Positions 1 through 19,942 of a stretch of 64,000 nt of DNA are shown here, piece by piece; position 1 is the first letter of the stretch; the number at the start of each line of letters is the position of its first letter. The notes beneath the pieces are model-generated. The model was not told the DNA's origin. It saw nothing but the letters and a program-made list of their open reading frames with translations, and ran no database searches. Origin of the DNA: Hoplostethus atlanticus (Eukaryota > Chordata > Actinopteri > Trachichthyiformes > Trachichthyidae); assembly GCA_034670405.1 (NCBI GenBank), contig JAXDDX010000040.1, positions 3,695,001 to 3,759,000 on the forward strand, written 5' to 3'. The position numbers and the translations under genes are program-made.

Positions 1-987
1 GATTGGAAGTTTGCCAAGACAGGCCTTGCACTTCCCTAAGGAAATACCACTATAATGTTCCTATAAAATTCCTGTAGGTACTTACAGCATGTCCGTGGTA
101 TAGTGAGTTTATAATGACCAGCTTACTTTATGGTATTGTTATCTCCTTTGTTATCATTATAATATTCCTATACTATTCCTACAGGGACTTAACGTTTTGC
201 AGTATTTGTATTGTATCCTTCTAAAATGTATTATAGGTAATCCTATAATATAGTTCTTTTTCGAAAAGGTTGGCTACACTGGTGCTACCACTACTACTGC
301 AGACACACACAGGCAAAAAGGATCATCCAGCTATCTTACCTCATAGTTTACCAACAGGTGAGCAGGTGAAACATGGACTTCCGATTTAAAGCTGATTTCA
401 CACTAATCCCCGAGAGCTAATCGCAGCCTCTAACTCTCGGCATAAAGCTTTTGACTTCAACGTGTGCATATCTTTAAAAACACTACTGAGGTTTGATGCT
501 TTTTCAAAACTTTTGTATCCATGCTTTATAGTTTAAAACTGTGATATTACTGAAAGAGAGAGAGGAGAGATACCTTTACATTTTATAATAAATTCTATCG
601 CACCAAAACTAGGAATATTATAGGAATATTATAGTGATACCATAGGATTTTTATAGGATGTTTATTATTGTTGTTGTTATTATTCCAATTAGAAAGGTCA
701 GTATAAAGTCACTATTGAGTACCACAGACACATAGGAATCTCTATAGGAATATTATAATGATGTAAATAAAGGGAAGGGAAATAAAACGAGAGAGCACAA
801 TTCAGGGAAATGAAGACTGGTAGAAGACTGTAGGTTGAACTTGCCAGTTAATGTAGTATTCCTCCGCATGAGTGCAGTACCAATCAGCGGAGTAAGCATT
901 GGGACAGTGAAGTCCACACTGACACTTCAAACAGATCCTAACCCTCACAGCCTTTTATCATAAACATAAATACTAAGAATCGGTCAC
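1..987. repeat. AT-rich interspersed repeat region left of the slc25a20-like exon
   Basis: No coding exon is visible here. The stretch holds several copies, in both orientations, of a short AT-rich motif resembling CTATAGGAATATTATA (near 30-60, 160-185, 600-655 and 735-760). A further copy lies at about 1370-1405, beyond the carrier exon. The motif AGTCACTATTGAGTA at about 705-719 recurs as its reverse complement at about 1319-1333, which suggests fold-back (MITE-like) elements or one long inverted repeat spanning the exon. The element family was not identified. Confidence 0.45.
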
Positions 988-1101
988 CTTGATGGTGTCC
1001 AGAGGGTGTCCGGCCAACAGCAGACAGGCTCCGGCGACTCCTCCAGCCACAAAGTTCTTGAGCGGAGAAACCCTTTCATTGACGAGGTCCCCGTCTCCCA
1101 T
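988..1101 (-). CDS. slc25a20: Mitochondrial carnitine/acylcarnitine carrier, first coding exon (partial gene)
   Basis: On the minus strand an ATG at 1101-1099 opens a 38-codon exon that ends exactly at a GT donor (AAG|gtgacc). The peptide begins [16 protein letters not shown], continues with a glycine-rich first helix ([16 protein letters not shown]) and ends in PLDTIK, the start of the SLC25 signature P-x-[DE]-x-x-[KR]. The SPLKN plus GHPLDT(I/V)K combination matches SLC25A20, which exchanges acylcarnitines for carnitine across the inner mitochondrial membrane for beta-oxidation. SLC25A29 lacks the SPLKN segment. The remaining exons must lie beyond the left edge; none is visible in 1-987. 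The gene is head-to-head with the MAGE gene, with start codons about 1.7 kb apart. The family call is firm; the exact paralogue is an inference from 38 residues. Confidence 0.8.
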
Positions 1102-1430
1102 CCTCTCCTCTCGCTGTCTGCCCTACCTGGTCAGCCAGCCAGCCGGAGTGACACCAAATCACCCTGACCTAGTAGACCACAAACATCGGCTACTCTCTGC
1201 CTCACTCTAATGGGAGTGGTGCGATGGGCTCTGCTCTCCCCCTGTCTATCGCCACGTCGCCCTCATTGAACTCAAAGCAATCATTATAATACAATATAAT
1301 AACGATGCTGTGTCTGTGATACTCAATAGTGACTTTATAGTGACCTTAGAGTACTATGGTATTTTTTAATCTCATATCCCTATAATATTCATATAATATT
1401 CTTATGGAGACTTGGAGTGTATCTGTGTTA

Positions 1431-1513
1431 GGTTAAGAGATGAACTTAAAGCGTTTCTTTGGTTAAGATATTAATTTAAAGCGTTTCTTAGGTCAAGAAT
1501 TAATTTAAAGCGT
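1431..1513. repeat. Three-copy 30-bp tandem repeat
   Basis: Units beginning GGTTAAGA or GGTCAAGA at about 1431, 1461 and 1491 each carry a TTTAAAGCG-like block (AACTTAAAGCG in the first). The repeat lies between the divergent slc25a20-like and MAGE genes. No function is suggested. Confidence 0.6.
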
Positions 1514-2795
1514 CAGGAAGTGGCTTTCTGTGTAAATCCGCTATGCCTAGCTACTGCTTTCAAAATAAAGGTCTGTCGTATCAGTACATTTATGTTCGCA
1601 ATCGGAGATTCCTGGATAATAAAGAAAGACATGAATGTGGTAAAAACAGAACAAAAACGTGAAGGTATTTTGCATTCATGGTTTAATAAATCCTAGACCC
1701 TTCTCGAGTAACCTGCCGCCTCAAATACGACAACAGCGACCTCTGGCTGTGGTGACAGTAGGCTACAATAAACTTCCCACATCTGTTTACAGACTGACTT
1801 TTGTTTTTTGAAGCGTAGAGCATAGTACAACAGGAAACAGGAAATAGTACAACAGATTAGGGAAGCAGAGAACAAAAATTTAAAAAAAGTATATATATAT
1901 ATACAGTATATACACATATATTAAAAAATACAACAAATAAAAATAAAACAATCATTCAAAAAGCTTGAAGAAGTTGTAGAAGTCAATAGTCTTCATTGCT
2001 TTGCTGTTGCTATAATAAGTTTATAGATGACAAATACAATTCAAATTCTTTCCTAAATACCAAAAATAAAGGTTTTCTATTTGAAAATGTACGTTTATGA
2101 ACGTGGAATTTCTCTAGAAATAAAATAATAAATAAATAAAATACTCAATACTTATTTCCCTAAGGAAAGCAGCCAAACAACACATTTTTTACACAACACA
2201 TTTAACTTAACGAGAAGTCTGAATAAATAGTATCTATCACAAATGTACATATGCCTTGCCAAAGTACAGCCTCAAAATCTGTATCAAAAAATAGTACAAT
2301 AAATATCGTTCTTAATGTTTTTCATAGCAGGATAGTATCCATGTAATATTCTAAAAGAGAGCTCTTTCACTAATCAGAATGTTTACACAAATCAGGCGCG
2401 AATTTTACGTCATCAACGTGCGCCACACACAACTAGCGGGAGTTTGACAGTTTGAAGGAAAAAAACATAAGTTTGCATTTAAGCAAAGCGAGTGTGCACT
2501 TTCAGTGAGAGTGGTCGCGTCATACTCAGGTTGTGAATTTGTACTATGGTCTGCTCATACTTAGGTTGCGATAGCATGTTTATTGAGCCTGTTTTGTCTT
2601 TGATAGTCTTTGTCTTGTGACAGCTAACGCTAGCTTTCAAGTTACGTTAGCTAGATTTGCGATTGAACTACCTGTCTCATTTCCGTGTGTCATATTTTAC
2701 AAACTACGTTGACCCTGGTGTTATATTAATGACATATGTAGTAAACCGAATTGACTGGGTTGTTTTTTTATTTGTTGATCAGAGAACGTGTCACC
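1514..2795 (+). promoter_or_regulatory. Upstream region of the MAGE gene with CRE-like element
   Basis: No coding exon is seen between the two divergent genes. The left half is AT-rich. At about 2395-2425 a more GC-rich patch contains GGCGCGAA followed by TTACGTCA (2405-2412), a CRE/ATF-like site, about 390 bp before the MAGE start codon. The promoter assignment is inferred from position and composition only; no TATA box is evident. Confidence 0.35.
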
Positions 2796-5700
2796 ATGAC
2801 GCAGAGAAAGAGATTGTCCAACACACAGAACTCGTCTCAGAGCAAAGTAGCGTCATTACCACGGGTAAGAGATGTCAGATGCAACTTGCTTACAAATTTG
2901 TTCAGCCACAATTTAGCTGCCTTGGCTTTTCTGTTCGCCACTCGAAGTCTTACCTTTAGGAAAATAACTGATGTATGTTACCTCAGACCAGTGGTTCCCA
3001 AAAGTGGTATCCGCAAAATCAGCGACTACAAAAATCCCATATGGGGTCCCGGGGACAAAGTCTTCTTAAATGGTGGTCAATGAACTAATGTGTGTTTATT
3101 GGGGGTCTGTGACATGAAAATGTTTGGGAACCCCTGCCTTAAAGCACTGCTTTGATTACTTTCCTTCAACCACTGTCTTTAATTCGTTTCTCATACCTTT
3201 ACTCCCTATCAGTGCTCCTACCATACTCTATCCTTGTGATTTTTCCTCCAGTCGTACCGGGATGCCCCCAGAAAATTTGCTAGACCCAATAGTACATTTC
3301 TGGCAGCATGATGACAGGATCAGGAAATATTCTTGTGGGCCCCACATTATGCTAAATTCAAAGGCTTCTATTTTACGTAGAAGTAACCAGCCAACCCAAG
3401 ACATATTGCTAATGTTACATGATTTTTATTTGTTTTTCCTATTTCTAGGCTAGGTGGGGGTGGAAATTAGCCCAGGTGGCCTGTCTGGGCTACAACACTG
3501 AGGGGAACCCTGGTCATATTTTCTGATAATGATTATGATAATGGGGCAGATATTACACACCTTGACAAAGGTTTCTGAGTGTGTGTATGCATGTTTCAGC
3601 GCTCTGACACATTGCTGGGTGAGGAAGAGGATGATGACATAACATTTACTCAGCCGAGTACATCACAGGTCCAGAGAGGACTGGAGAAGCTCACAACTGC
3701 ACAGGTCGACCAAAAGGTAAGACACACACCCACACACATATACACATATCACTGTTGAAATGAAAGACTGGCCATGGCCTTTTCTTTAATTTGTTCTCAT
3801 GCACTTGGTCTGTCTGCCCTGTAGACAGCAGAGGTGGTGCAGTACTTTCTGGTGAAGGACCAAAAGAAGATTCCCATACGCCGAGCAGGTGTGACACAAA
3901 TACACACGCACTGTAAAAATTGATCATGTTGTGTATGTGTTAATCAAGTATCATTCCTTGTCTCTCTCTCTTCTAGACATTGTGAAACATGTGGTGAAAG
4001 AGTACAAAAATATTTACCCTGAGATCATGAAGAGAGCAGCACGTACCTTTGAACAGGTGTGTACAAACAGGATCAGGGCCCTGAAATACACTAAAATACA
4101 TTTTTATTATAATATTAAAAATATATATATATTTCTCATCCACCCCCCTCCATCTTTGGCAGTCCTTTTTAATTGTCTCACTCATGCTCAACATAATACC
4201 CATCTCCCCACCGTCTCTCTTTGTCTCTCTTTGGGCAGGTATTCGGTCTTAAACTGGTTGAAATCGATACCAAAAATCACATTTACATACTGATCAATAA
4301 GTTGGAGACAGTTGAGGGAGCCCCACTGAGCACGTGAGTATCTGTGTATTCATTCTGATGAACCATATTAAAATATTGAATTTAATTTTATGTCCTAGCT
4401 TCAGCCTGATCTTGTGAGCATATTTGTCAGTATATGAATTAACCTTGATTTCTTGTGTGTAGAAGCTCTAGCAATCCAAAGATGGGTCTGCTCTTTGTGA
4501 TCCTGAGCATTGTTTTCATGAAGGGAGGTGTTGTCAAAGAAAGTGAGTGATATATCTTCCTGGATGCTTTCTGGATGACTCAACTGTCCATTCGTTTTTC
4601 CATGCACACATCCAGATCACACATGCTTTCATCCACCCACCCATCCTCTCTTCTCACTGTTGTGCTGATAATGGGCCTCGACTGTATAAACTAAGTACAC
4701 CATGCAAAAAAATGTCTGGTTGTGTTTTGTGCTTCAGACCTCATCTGGAATACACTCAGGAAACTACGCATTGACCCTGGGTAAGACGGGTTCTCTGTCT
4801 CTATGTATATTATATGGATATGCATGTTGTTTGTACCAAATCAAAAATACTTGACACAATCATGACTTTGTTCATATTGTGTTATGATGCTAATCAGTTA
4901 TGGTTGTGGTGGTCTCCAGGGAGAAACATGAAGAGTTTGGTGATGTTAAGAGGGTGGTCACAGACGAGTTTGTGCGTCAAAGGTGAGAACATGACTCAGC
5001 AGTGTGAAGTAGCCTCCTCTCGTTATTCCCTCCCCCAATTCCTCCCATCTGCTTTGATACGTTGGCAAAAAGTTTACCAGACACAAAGCAACTTGTCCTT
5101 TTACCTGTGAAAAGTGACAATTGTCTTCTGTCATGTTGTTGAGTCAGTTAAAATGGAGACAGTCTTGTACACTCCTCCCCCTCCCCAACATCCTCTTTTC
5201 TCCTCCCCTACCTCAAGCTTGAAAGTGTGAATGTCTGAGCTTTTCCAATCCATTCTCATGGCTTTCAGCCTGATGGCGCAGTGGTCTAATACAGCAGGAC
5301 GGTAATCAGAAGGTCATAGGTTCAAGCCCTGCATGGATCAGTGTGTCATCATATAATACAATTGTGTATACTGGTGTGTTCAGAGCCATTGTCTCTCAGA
5401 CCATAGACTCTGGTTTATACCACACCATAGAGCAGCAGGATGGTGGAAGACATCCAGACCACTACAGCAGAGTGGCTGGACCAGCACTTACTCCATACAT
5501 TATCATTGTTTTTTGCCTCTTCATGGCGGTTAGGTTTCATTTATCATGCAGAGTGCTGCAGAGTCATCTTCATCAGAATTTATGAAACACTGGCTAATTT
5601 TCCAAATGAGACCTATTGATTTTACAATGCATTTTCCAAGATGGTCCATTGGTCCATAAAACATTTTCTGTAGATGAGACACAATGTCTGCTGTCAATAA

Positions 5701-6343
5701 CATTTAAAGAAATGGCAAGACTGGAGATTTAGATACAGCTTCTGTAGGATATCAATAGTGCTGTAACTACCATAATGTTTTCTTGTCAAATTATCTTCTG
5801 AAGCATCTTCCATATAGGATACATATGACACTCTTAGTTTTCCAACTTGTGTGTGCGCGTGTGCATGTGTGTCTAGGTACCTGGAGTATGTGCGAATCCC
5901 CCACACAGAGCCAGTTGAGCATGAATTCCGCTGGGGCCAACGTGCTGAATTGGAAGTGTCGAAAGTTAAAATCCTGGACTTCATGGGTCAGGTAAGCGTG
6001 TGCGTGTGCCCAAACTCACCCACCCTGCCACCTCGCTAGTGTGTCAACATAGAGTATGCCTGCCTGCCAGTGTACCATTGCTTCGGCTTCGCTGGACCTC
6101 CTGTGGCGTAGTTTTGGTGTCACATGGTCTAAATGCTTTTTTCATAAACTTTTCCACCACGCCTTAAAACTCCAGGGGGGGAGGGAAACACGGGTGTACA
6201 CTTGATGAATATTTGTAAGTAATGTGTCATTTTCTCTGTCTCAGCTGCATGACCAGGACCCCCAGAGCTGGAGCCAGCAGTACAGAGAAGCCAACAACTC
6301 CGACCCCAACTCCACCCAGGCCAGCACTAGTAGCCAGAGATAA
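2796..6343 (+). CDS. nsmce3: MAGE-homology-domain protein, NSMCE3-like (SMC5/6 complex subunit)
   Basis: Ten exons join in frame to 825 nt (274 aa): 2796-2864, 3600-3716, 3825-3888, 3977-4056, 4239-4333, 4463-4542, 4738-4780, 4920-4982, 5877-5991, 6245-6343. All have GT/AG borders. The start ATG (tcaccATG) opens a basic, Ser/Gln-rich N-terminus, then an acidic linker (GEEEDDD). The MAGE domain follows from about residue 63 to 250, with [26 protein letters not shown], the core [14 protein letters not shown], a [11 protein letters not shown] helix and [12 protein letters not shown] before a FRWGQRAE segment. MAGE proteins form tandem winged helices that bind RING E3 ligases; NSE3/NSMCE3 pairs with NSE1 and NSE4 in the SMC5/6 DNA-repair complex. 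Fish are generally reported to carry one MAGE gene, so nsmce3 (older name ndnl2) is the likely name. Mammalian NSMCE3 is an intronless retrocopy, so this multi-exon locus looks ancestral. It is convergent with pfkfb1. Confidence 0.9.
5268..5342 (+). repeat. tRNA-derived SINE head or tRNA pseudogene
   Basis: Within intron 8 of the MAGE gene, the sequence from about 5268 carries TGGCGCAGTGGTCTAA, matching a pol III A box, and 40-odd bases later GGTTCAAGCCC, a good B box. The arms do not make a convincing cloverleaf. This is best read as the 5-prime head of a tRNA-derived SINE; the downstream body to about 5580 is unidentified. Confidence 0.6.
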
Positions 6344-6745
6344 TCCTCCCCAAACATGTATTTTTTTTTTTTTCTTTCTTAATTTTGTTTATTTATTTTG
6401 GCCGTTGATGCTGGAAGAGAGAAGAGAAGCCACCAACCCTGCTTCAATGCTATTTATCCTTTTTTAATGTGTGGTTTTGCAGTCATCGGCTTGCAAATTT
6501 AGTTTAACATTACTAGACAGTTCTGTCAGTACCAAAACCAAGGAATCCATTCCAACAGACAACGTGTCCAAGAAGGGCTTAATATGAGAGCTGGTTGATT
6601 TGTTACAGAGATGTTTTATTCTGTTTGGTGTCCCAAATGGGTGGAGGTTACTGTGTCAGGACAACATATTGTCCTATGTGGCAACCGCCCACCCAAACAC
6701 TAAGAATTTAGAGATTGTTTGACTAAGCTCTGTTTTTATAATGTA

Positions 6746-6751
6746 AATAAA
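6746..6751 (+). other. nsmce3: Polyadenylation signal of the MAGE gene
   Basis: AATAAA lies about 400 nt after the MAGE stop codon (TAA at 6341-6343) and is the first canonical hexamer on this strand after the stop. Another AATAAA lies near 6928. Assignment is by position. Confidence 0.55.
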
Positions 6752-6861
6752 AATGTTGGCAATCCAATCAACATTTCTAATTACATTGCCTCATAAATTA
6801 TTAATTGATTTGTTTTAAAGAGGTTAATAACAGTTTCACACACAAACACAATGTCGGTTAT

Positions 6862-8661
6862 TGTCTATTTTACGTTTATTGCCTGGACATTAAGGTGATG
6901 CAGTGTTATATTTTTTCAAGTTCAGAAAATAAATCTTTTATATGGATTTAATAGCATGAATAATTGCTTGTGTCTCTTAGACAGTTTGTATAAGAACACT
7001 TTGACATCCTAGCAGCTACACACCACCAAGCTGAAGACACACAGGCACAGACAAAACAGTTACAACAGCAGTGTGAGGCTGATGGTACACCTGTTAAACC
7101 TACATACAGTTTGAATTCATCACATGCAGGAGTTTACATCTGCCGTGACACTGCCGACCCCCACTGATCGTAACAATTTAATGTCACATTAAAGGGATCG
7201 TTTGATATGTTGAATGTTCATTTGATAGTTGTCAGGTACTTGTCACATAGTGGGGAGATACATACATTTGTCCTTCATTTACACCTGAAGATGGATTGCG
7301 AACAGTGCTGGCATTCCTCTATGAAAATAATAATGTAATACTGAATTGAGCAACATAGGGAAATTCTCTTCTCTTGGTGGGTCACGGTCAGATACAACCC
7401 CGCATCCCCTGGAGCTGGTAGGGGTTCAGTGTCTTGCTCACAAACACTTCAGCAGGGTGGCTGCTTGTTGAGACAGGACCTTCAATCCCAGCCCTCTGGG
7501 TGAAGGGTGGTTTCCATCCGCACTACGCCACCCTGCTGTCCTCCCAAAAAAATGGGCGTACACATTGGTTTCAGTGAGGAATGCTAACGGGACATTTCTT
7601 CAGTACAATGGAGTAACACAAATAATGTAATGTATGTAAGTACCAGGTGAAGTAAATTCAAAAATGTCAAAACTATCCCTTTTAAGTAGTACCCATGAGA
7701 TCTACATTCAAGACAGAGGGACCACAACAATATGCACCTAGTCAATGTAATTCAGCAGGGTTTGAAATATGAAGAAACATTCTAATATTTCAAAAAAACA
7801 TTGACCCATAACACCACAAGACGACGATTAGTATTGCAGTAGATTGCCTTCAGTTTCCTATTAAATCCACATGAGGTAAGAACATAGTACTAGATGCTAC
7901 AGTACACATACATGGCCTATATCCTCCTTGTGTGTGTGTGTGCGTGTGTGTAGGGTGCATAGAGTTATAATCATGTATATTGTAGTAATTGAGGCACATG
8001 ATGGTAATGGGAAATTAGGGTGCCAACTTGTCCCTCATAGCTTTACCCCCAAAGGATTGTGGGTTCTGTAGTCATTGCTGACACATAGCAGTGAACACCA
8101 TGACAACTCCAGGTTGTCTCCTCATTGGTTGTACTGCTGTGACGAATACCAATAAAACATCCACTTAAAAAGTCTAAAGTCTTTGAATGCACCTTTGTCC
8201 AATTGCTGTGTGATTAGATGTGACATTTTAAATTGGCTGTTGTATTAGTAAGAGGAAATACATAAAAAGACAACAAATGAAGAAAGGAGGGAAGGAGGAT
8301 GAGAGGAAGGAGAGCACCAAGTTAAAGACATAAGGGAGGGTACGTTCAAGAGTATCCAACAAGTGAAACTGGTAATCTGGCCAGTGTTCATTTTTCACAG
8401 AAAAGGAAGCCTCTCCTTCATATCACAGGCATTTGGCCAGATCCCTGCATTATAAAGTGCATTACAACAGAAATAGGCTGCCATCTGAGAAATGTTTTCA
8501 TTCACCACAAGCCAAGTTTCCATTTCATAACAACATTCACAACAACAACAACAACGATCACTAGGATTATTTAATTAAAAAAAACTAGGCCACTTTCCAA
8601 GAAGGCAGATGGAAAGGAAACCACCTCCCCATCTTTTCCACTCTCTCTCTCGCTTCCTCCT
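6862..8661 (-). other. pfkfb1: Probable 3-prime UTR of pfkfb1
   Basis: No coding exon is visible between the convergent stop codons. Reading the minus strand, the first canonical AATAAA I noted after the pfkfb1 stop is at 6880-6875, close to the opposing MAGE polyadenylation signals. If used, the UTR is about 1.8 kb. It would contain an interspersed repeat at 7380-7540 and short TG runs. The extent is inferred from the hexamer only. Confidence 0.35.
7380..7540. repeat. Interspersed SINE-like repeat
   Basis: The block containing GGGGTTCAGTGTCTTGCTCA, ACACTTCAGCAGGGTGGCTG and CACTACGCCACCCTGCTG resembles a very common fish genomic repeat with a tRNA-like origin (from memory of fish genomes). 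It lies between the MAGE gene and the pfkfb1 stop codon, probably in the pfkfb1 3-prime UTR. Exact borders are uncertain. Confidence 0.5.
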
Positions 8662-17094
<8,433 letters not shown>

Positions 17095-17106
17095 TACTGC
17101 CACATC

Positions 17107-17143
<37 letters not shown>

Positions 17144-17144
17144 A

Positions 17145-17415
17145 GGCCTATATATATGTGTGTGTTTGTCTGTCTGAGTGTGTGTGTGTGTGTATGACAG
17201 ACTTAACAGGAGGACGAAACAAAGAGGAACTGTCCAGGTGAGCGTTGTGTGATTTTGAACTTTGAGATGATAAAAAGGAGGAGGAGATTCACTCATGTGT
17301 TTGTGAGTCAGCATACCTGCTCAGCTAATGGCTCAGGATAACATGTTTCTAATTGGACTGGTGAGCTGTCAGTCATGTTACTCGTCAGGGTAACGCCCAG
17401 AATGACGTCAGCCAC
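17145..17415 (-). promoter_or_regulatory. pfkfb1: Candidate promoter of the PKA-site (L-type) pfkfb1 transcript
   Basis: A perfect palindromic CRE, TGACGTCA, lies at 17403-17410, about 310 bp upstream of the ATG at 17094. A CCAAT/ATTGG motif lies a few bases further upstream (17415-17420). On the minus strand a TATA-like ACATATATAGG lies at about 17147-17157, roughly 55 bp before the ATG. cAMP-responsive control would suit a liver-type PFKFB1. No transcription start is known. Confidence 0.4.
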
Positions 17416-17640
17416 CAATCAAAAACCACAACTCTGTACGCCCGCCTTTACCTGGCAACCTGGCATGTAGGGAGTAAGTAGAATGCCTTGAGAAACAAAG
17501 TGTGACTTGGTTAACAACCAAGTAGACCAGCTCCATTAACATTTTGCTATCTAAATAAATCTGATGGGCAGTCTTAAGTCAGTCCCATGTGTGTGTGAGA
17601 GAACAGGAGGTAGAGAAAGTGAGACTGAGAAAAGGTGGGG

Positions 17641-17647
<7 letters not shown>

Positions 17648-17714
<67 letters not shown>
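17648..17714. repeat. (GA)n microsatellite
   Basis: About 32 uninterrupted GA units upstream of pfkfb1. Confidence 0.95.
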
Positions 17715-17718
<4 letters not shown>

Positions 17719-18102
17719 TGTGCATTTGGGTTTGCTCCACCAATTGGCCACTAGGGAACAGAATGTAGGCCTATACAGGAATATGAGAAGACACGTCTGT
17801 TAAAATCATTATGACTTAACATGACATAACAGGAAATGCTCAACTTGACAGGAAAGTTCATATTTCCCCCCACAACTTATGATCATTCATGATTGAGCTC
17901 ATGCTGCATTTCATGCACTAGACCTTTGGAGTGAGAGAGAGAAAGAGAGGGGGGCAGAGAGACATAGATCTTGGGGGAGGGAGTGCGCGCGCGTGTGTGT
18001 ATGTGTGTGTGTGTGTGAGAGAGAGAAGCCTGTATCGACCGTACTCATCTATCACCTTTTAAAAGCTAATAAAACCCTCCAGTGTCTCGCTGTTCTCCTC
18101 AC

Positions 18103-18160
18103 CTGTGCTCTCACACCGCACGCGCAGCCGCACCACCGGAGGCTTCTTCTTCGGCTCCAT
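18103..18160 (-). CDS. pfkfb1: Candidate most-upstream alternative first exon of pfkfb1
   Basis: On the minus strand an ATG at 18160-18158 opens 19 codons (MEPKKKPPVVRLRVRCEST) plus one base, ending at a consensus donor (ACAG|gtgagg). The phase equals that of the two other pfkfb1 first exons, so joining exon 2 would give ...[16 protein letters not shown]. It lies in CpG-rich sequence, as expected of a promoter. It could instead start an unrelated minus-strand gene, but no other gene lies between here and pfkfb1. It is inferred from splice phase and composition only. Confidence 0.45.
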
Positions 18161-18747
18161 TTTTTTTACGGAGACAGAGGAGCCACGCCGGTCGGAGACA
18201 CTACCACCCCCCACATACACACCACCACCCTCACCCCATCGCCACGCGGTGTCCTGTAGCCTGCGGCCTACGTCATGCTTCCGTAATCACCCTGACAGGC
18301 TCTCTCTATTCTAGACTGCCCACCCAAAGGACACGCGATACCCCCCATAGAAGAGAACCGAGGAAGGGGAAGAGTGTGGCACAAGCTGCACACTATACTT
18401 CATTGCCATATGTTCTAAATATATTTCATACATACTTGTTATATTCTTGACTAACTTGTTTCATACAAAAAAATGTCTGAAAGTGTATGTAGATGACAAT
18501 CATTTGAAATCTATTTTGGACACAGCCGGAAACACATTTCCCTCCTAAGCTGTGTTGACAACATAGATCTGCACGTGGATCTAAAATAGATTTGGCCACT
18601 CAAGGTATGTTTTCCAATAGGCGGGGGTGATAAACGCGGACTTTGCTCAGAAATCAATAATGAGAATAAACAGTTTGCGTAACAGTACAATAAACAGGAC
18701 GAAATGACAAGAGGGCATTCAGAGAGTTCACTGTTCTGCATTGACTG

Positions 18748-18787
<40 letters not shown>

Positions 18788-19101
18788 CGCGTTCGTGTGA
18801 GAGATATGTGTACTACATGATTATCCCTGTGCTAGGCTTGTTTAACAAACTGGACAAGACAGGCGTTTGGCTGCTGTCAGCGTGTGTGTACGTATGTGCG
18901 TGTTTGCCACTGTCACTCACCGTGTGGCCGCTGGAACCGGAGTGTCCTCCCCGCGCCCCCCTGCGGCTCGGCCACGTCTTGCGTAATACCCGCACAGTTC
19001 ATCCTCAAAATCTATTCTTGGCAATGTGCGTGCGTGCGTGTGTGCATACAGCGTGCATAAAGAGCGTGTGCGTGCTCGCTCCGTTGCCTTGGAGCGTTGT
19101 G

Positions 19102-19123
19102 ATGGACGAGTCGGTCGGTGAAG
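19102..19123 (+). CDS. Candidate short first coding exon, unassigned plus-strand gene
   Basis: In CpG-rich sequence, gtgATGG opens MDESVGE plus one base before a strong donor (AAG|gtaagt). No homologue is recognised and no second exon was found. It shares donor phase with the candidate exon at 19310-19418, so both may be alternative first exons of one gene or non-coding RNA reading toward the l1cam 3-prime end. Weak. Confidence 0.25.
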
Positions 19124-19309
19124 GTAAGTTACAGGCAGCCTGCAAAAATAATGTTTCTCCGCCTGGAATATTCCCCCCTGCTCCTCCTCTGTTCTCTCCG
19201 GTTTAGTATTCCGTCCTCCGGCCGGTCACCCACACAGACTGCGTCACGGGAACCAGCCTGCCAGCTTTAACCCCTCGCTACCGAGTTTCTTCTCTTCCGC
19301 CCTCCCGAC

Positions 19310-19418
19310 ATGGAAGAGAAAGAAAGTGGCTCCCAACAGATAATTGCTCCCATCACCCGACACGCCTCTCTGCTGGCCCAGTGGAGAGCCGAGTGGCTCA
19401 ATGGACTACAAACTGGGA
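19310..19418 (+). CDS. Candidate first coding exon, unassigned plus-strand gene
   Basis: ATG in good context (cgacATGG) opens 36 codons beginning MEEKESGSQQIIAPITRH and containing QWRAEWLNGLQTG. They end, plus one base, at a consensus donor (GGGA|gtgagt). The composition looks like real protein rather than repeat translation. I recognise no family and find no downstream exons on this strand in the window. The following sequence runs into TC/CA repeats and probably the antisense of the l1cam 3-prime UTR. Confidence 0.35.
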
Positions 19419-19488
19419 GTGAGTCTGACTCCTACCTGCTCCACTGCATTCCACCCTTCCACACACCCCATGCTCTTTATCTCACCTT

Positions 19489-19492
<4 letters not shown>

Positions 19493-19559
<67 letters not shown>
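19493..19559. repeat. Compound (TC)n(AC)n microsatellite
   Basis: About 14 TC units pass directly into about 18 AC units, just after the candidate plus-strand exon. Confidence 0.9.
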
Positions 19560-19560
<1 letters not shown>

Positions 19561-19761
19561 CCTCAACCTCTCCTGGTTTATTGAGTTGACCCAACTATAA
19601 ATTCAGGGTCAAGGACTTGACATGAAAATACTTCCAGGTTGCTCTGATACAAATAACTTCTCAAATCGCCCCCCACTATTAAAGAACCATCCCCTCTCTC
19701 TCTCTCTCTCTCTTTTTCACACACGCACACACACACACTAAAAAATAACAGCCAAAGCAGG

Positions 19762-19911
19762 TTTATTCAGGATATGCGTAGTCCATGTTTATTTATTATT
19801 TGACTGTGGGGGTTAGTTTTTCAGATACAGTACAGCGCACAATGCAACAAGCAGGTACAATATCAGCACACCCCAATATCGCAATACACCCTGTCACCCC
19901 CCACCCCCCTG

Positions 19912-19942
<31 letters not shown>

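Noticed and set aside
5268-5342. A functional tRNA gene
   Set aside because: A and B boxes are present but the acceptor, D and anticodon arms do not pair properly; a SINE head is more likely.
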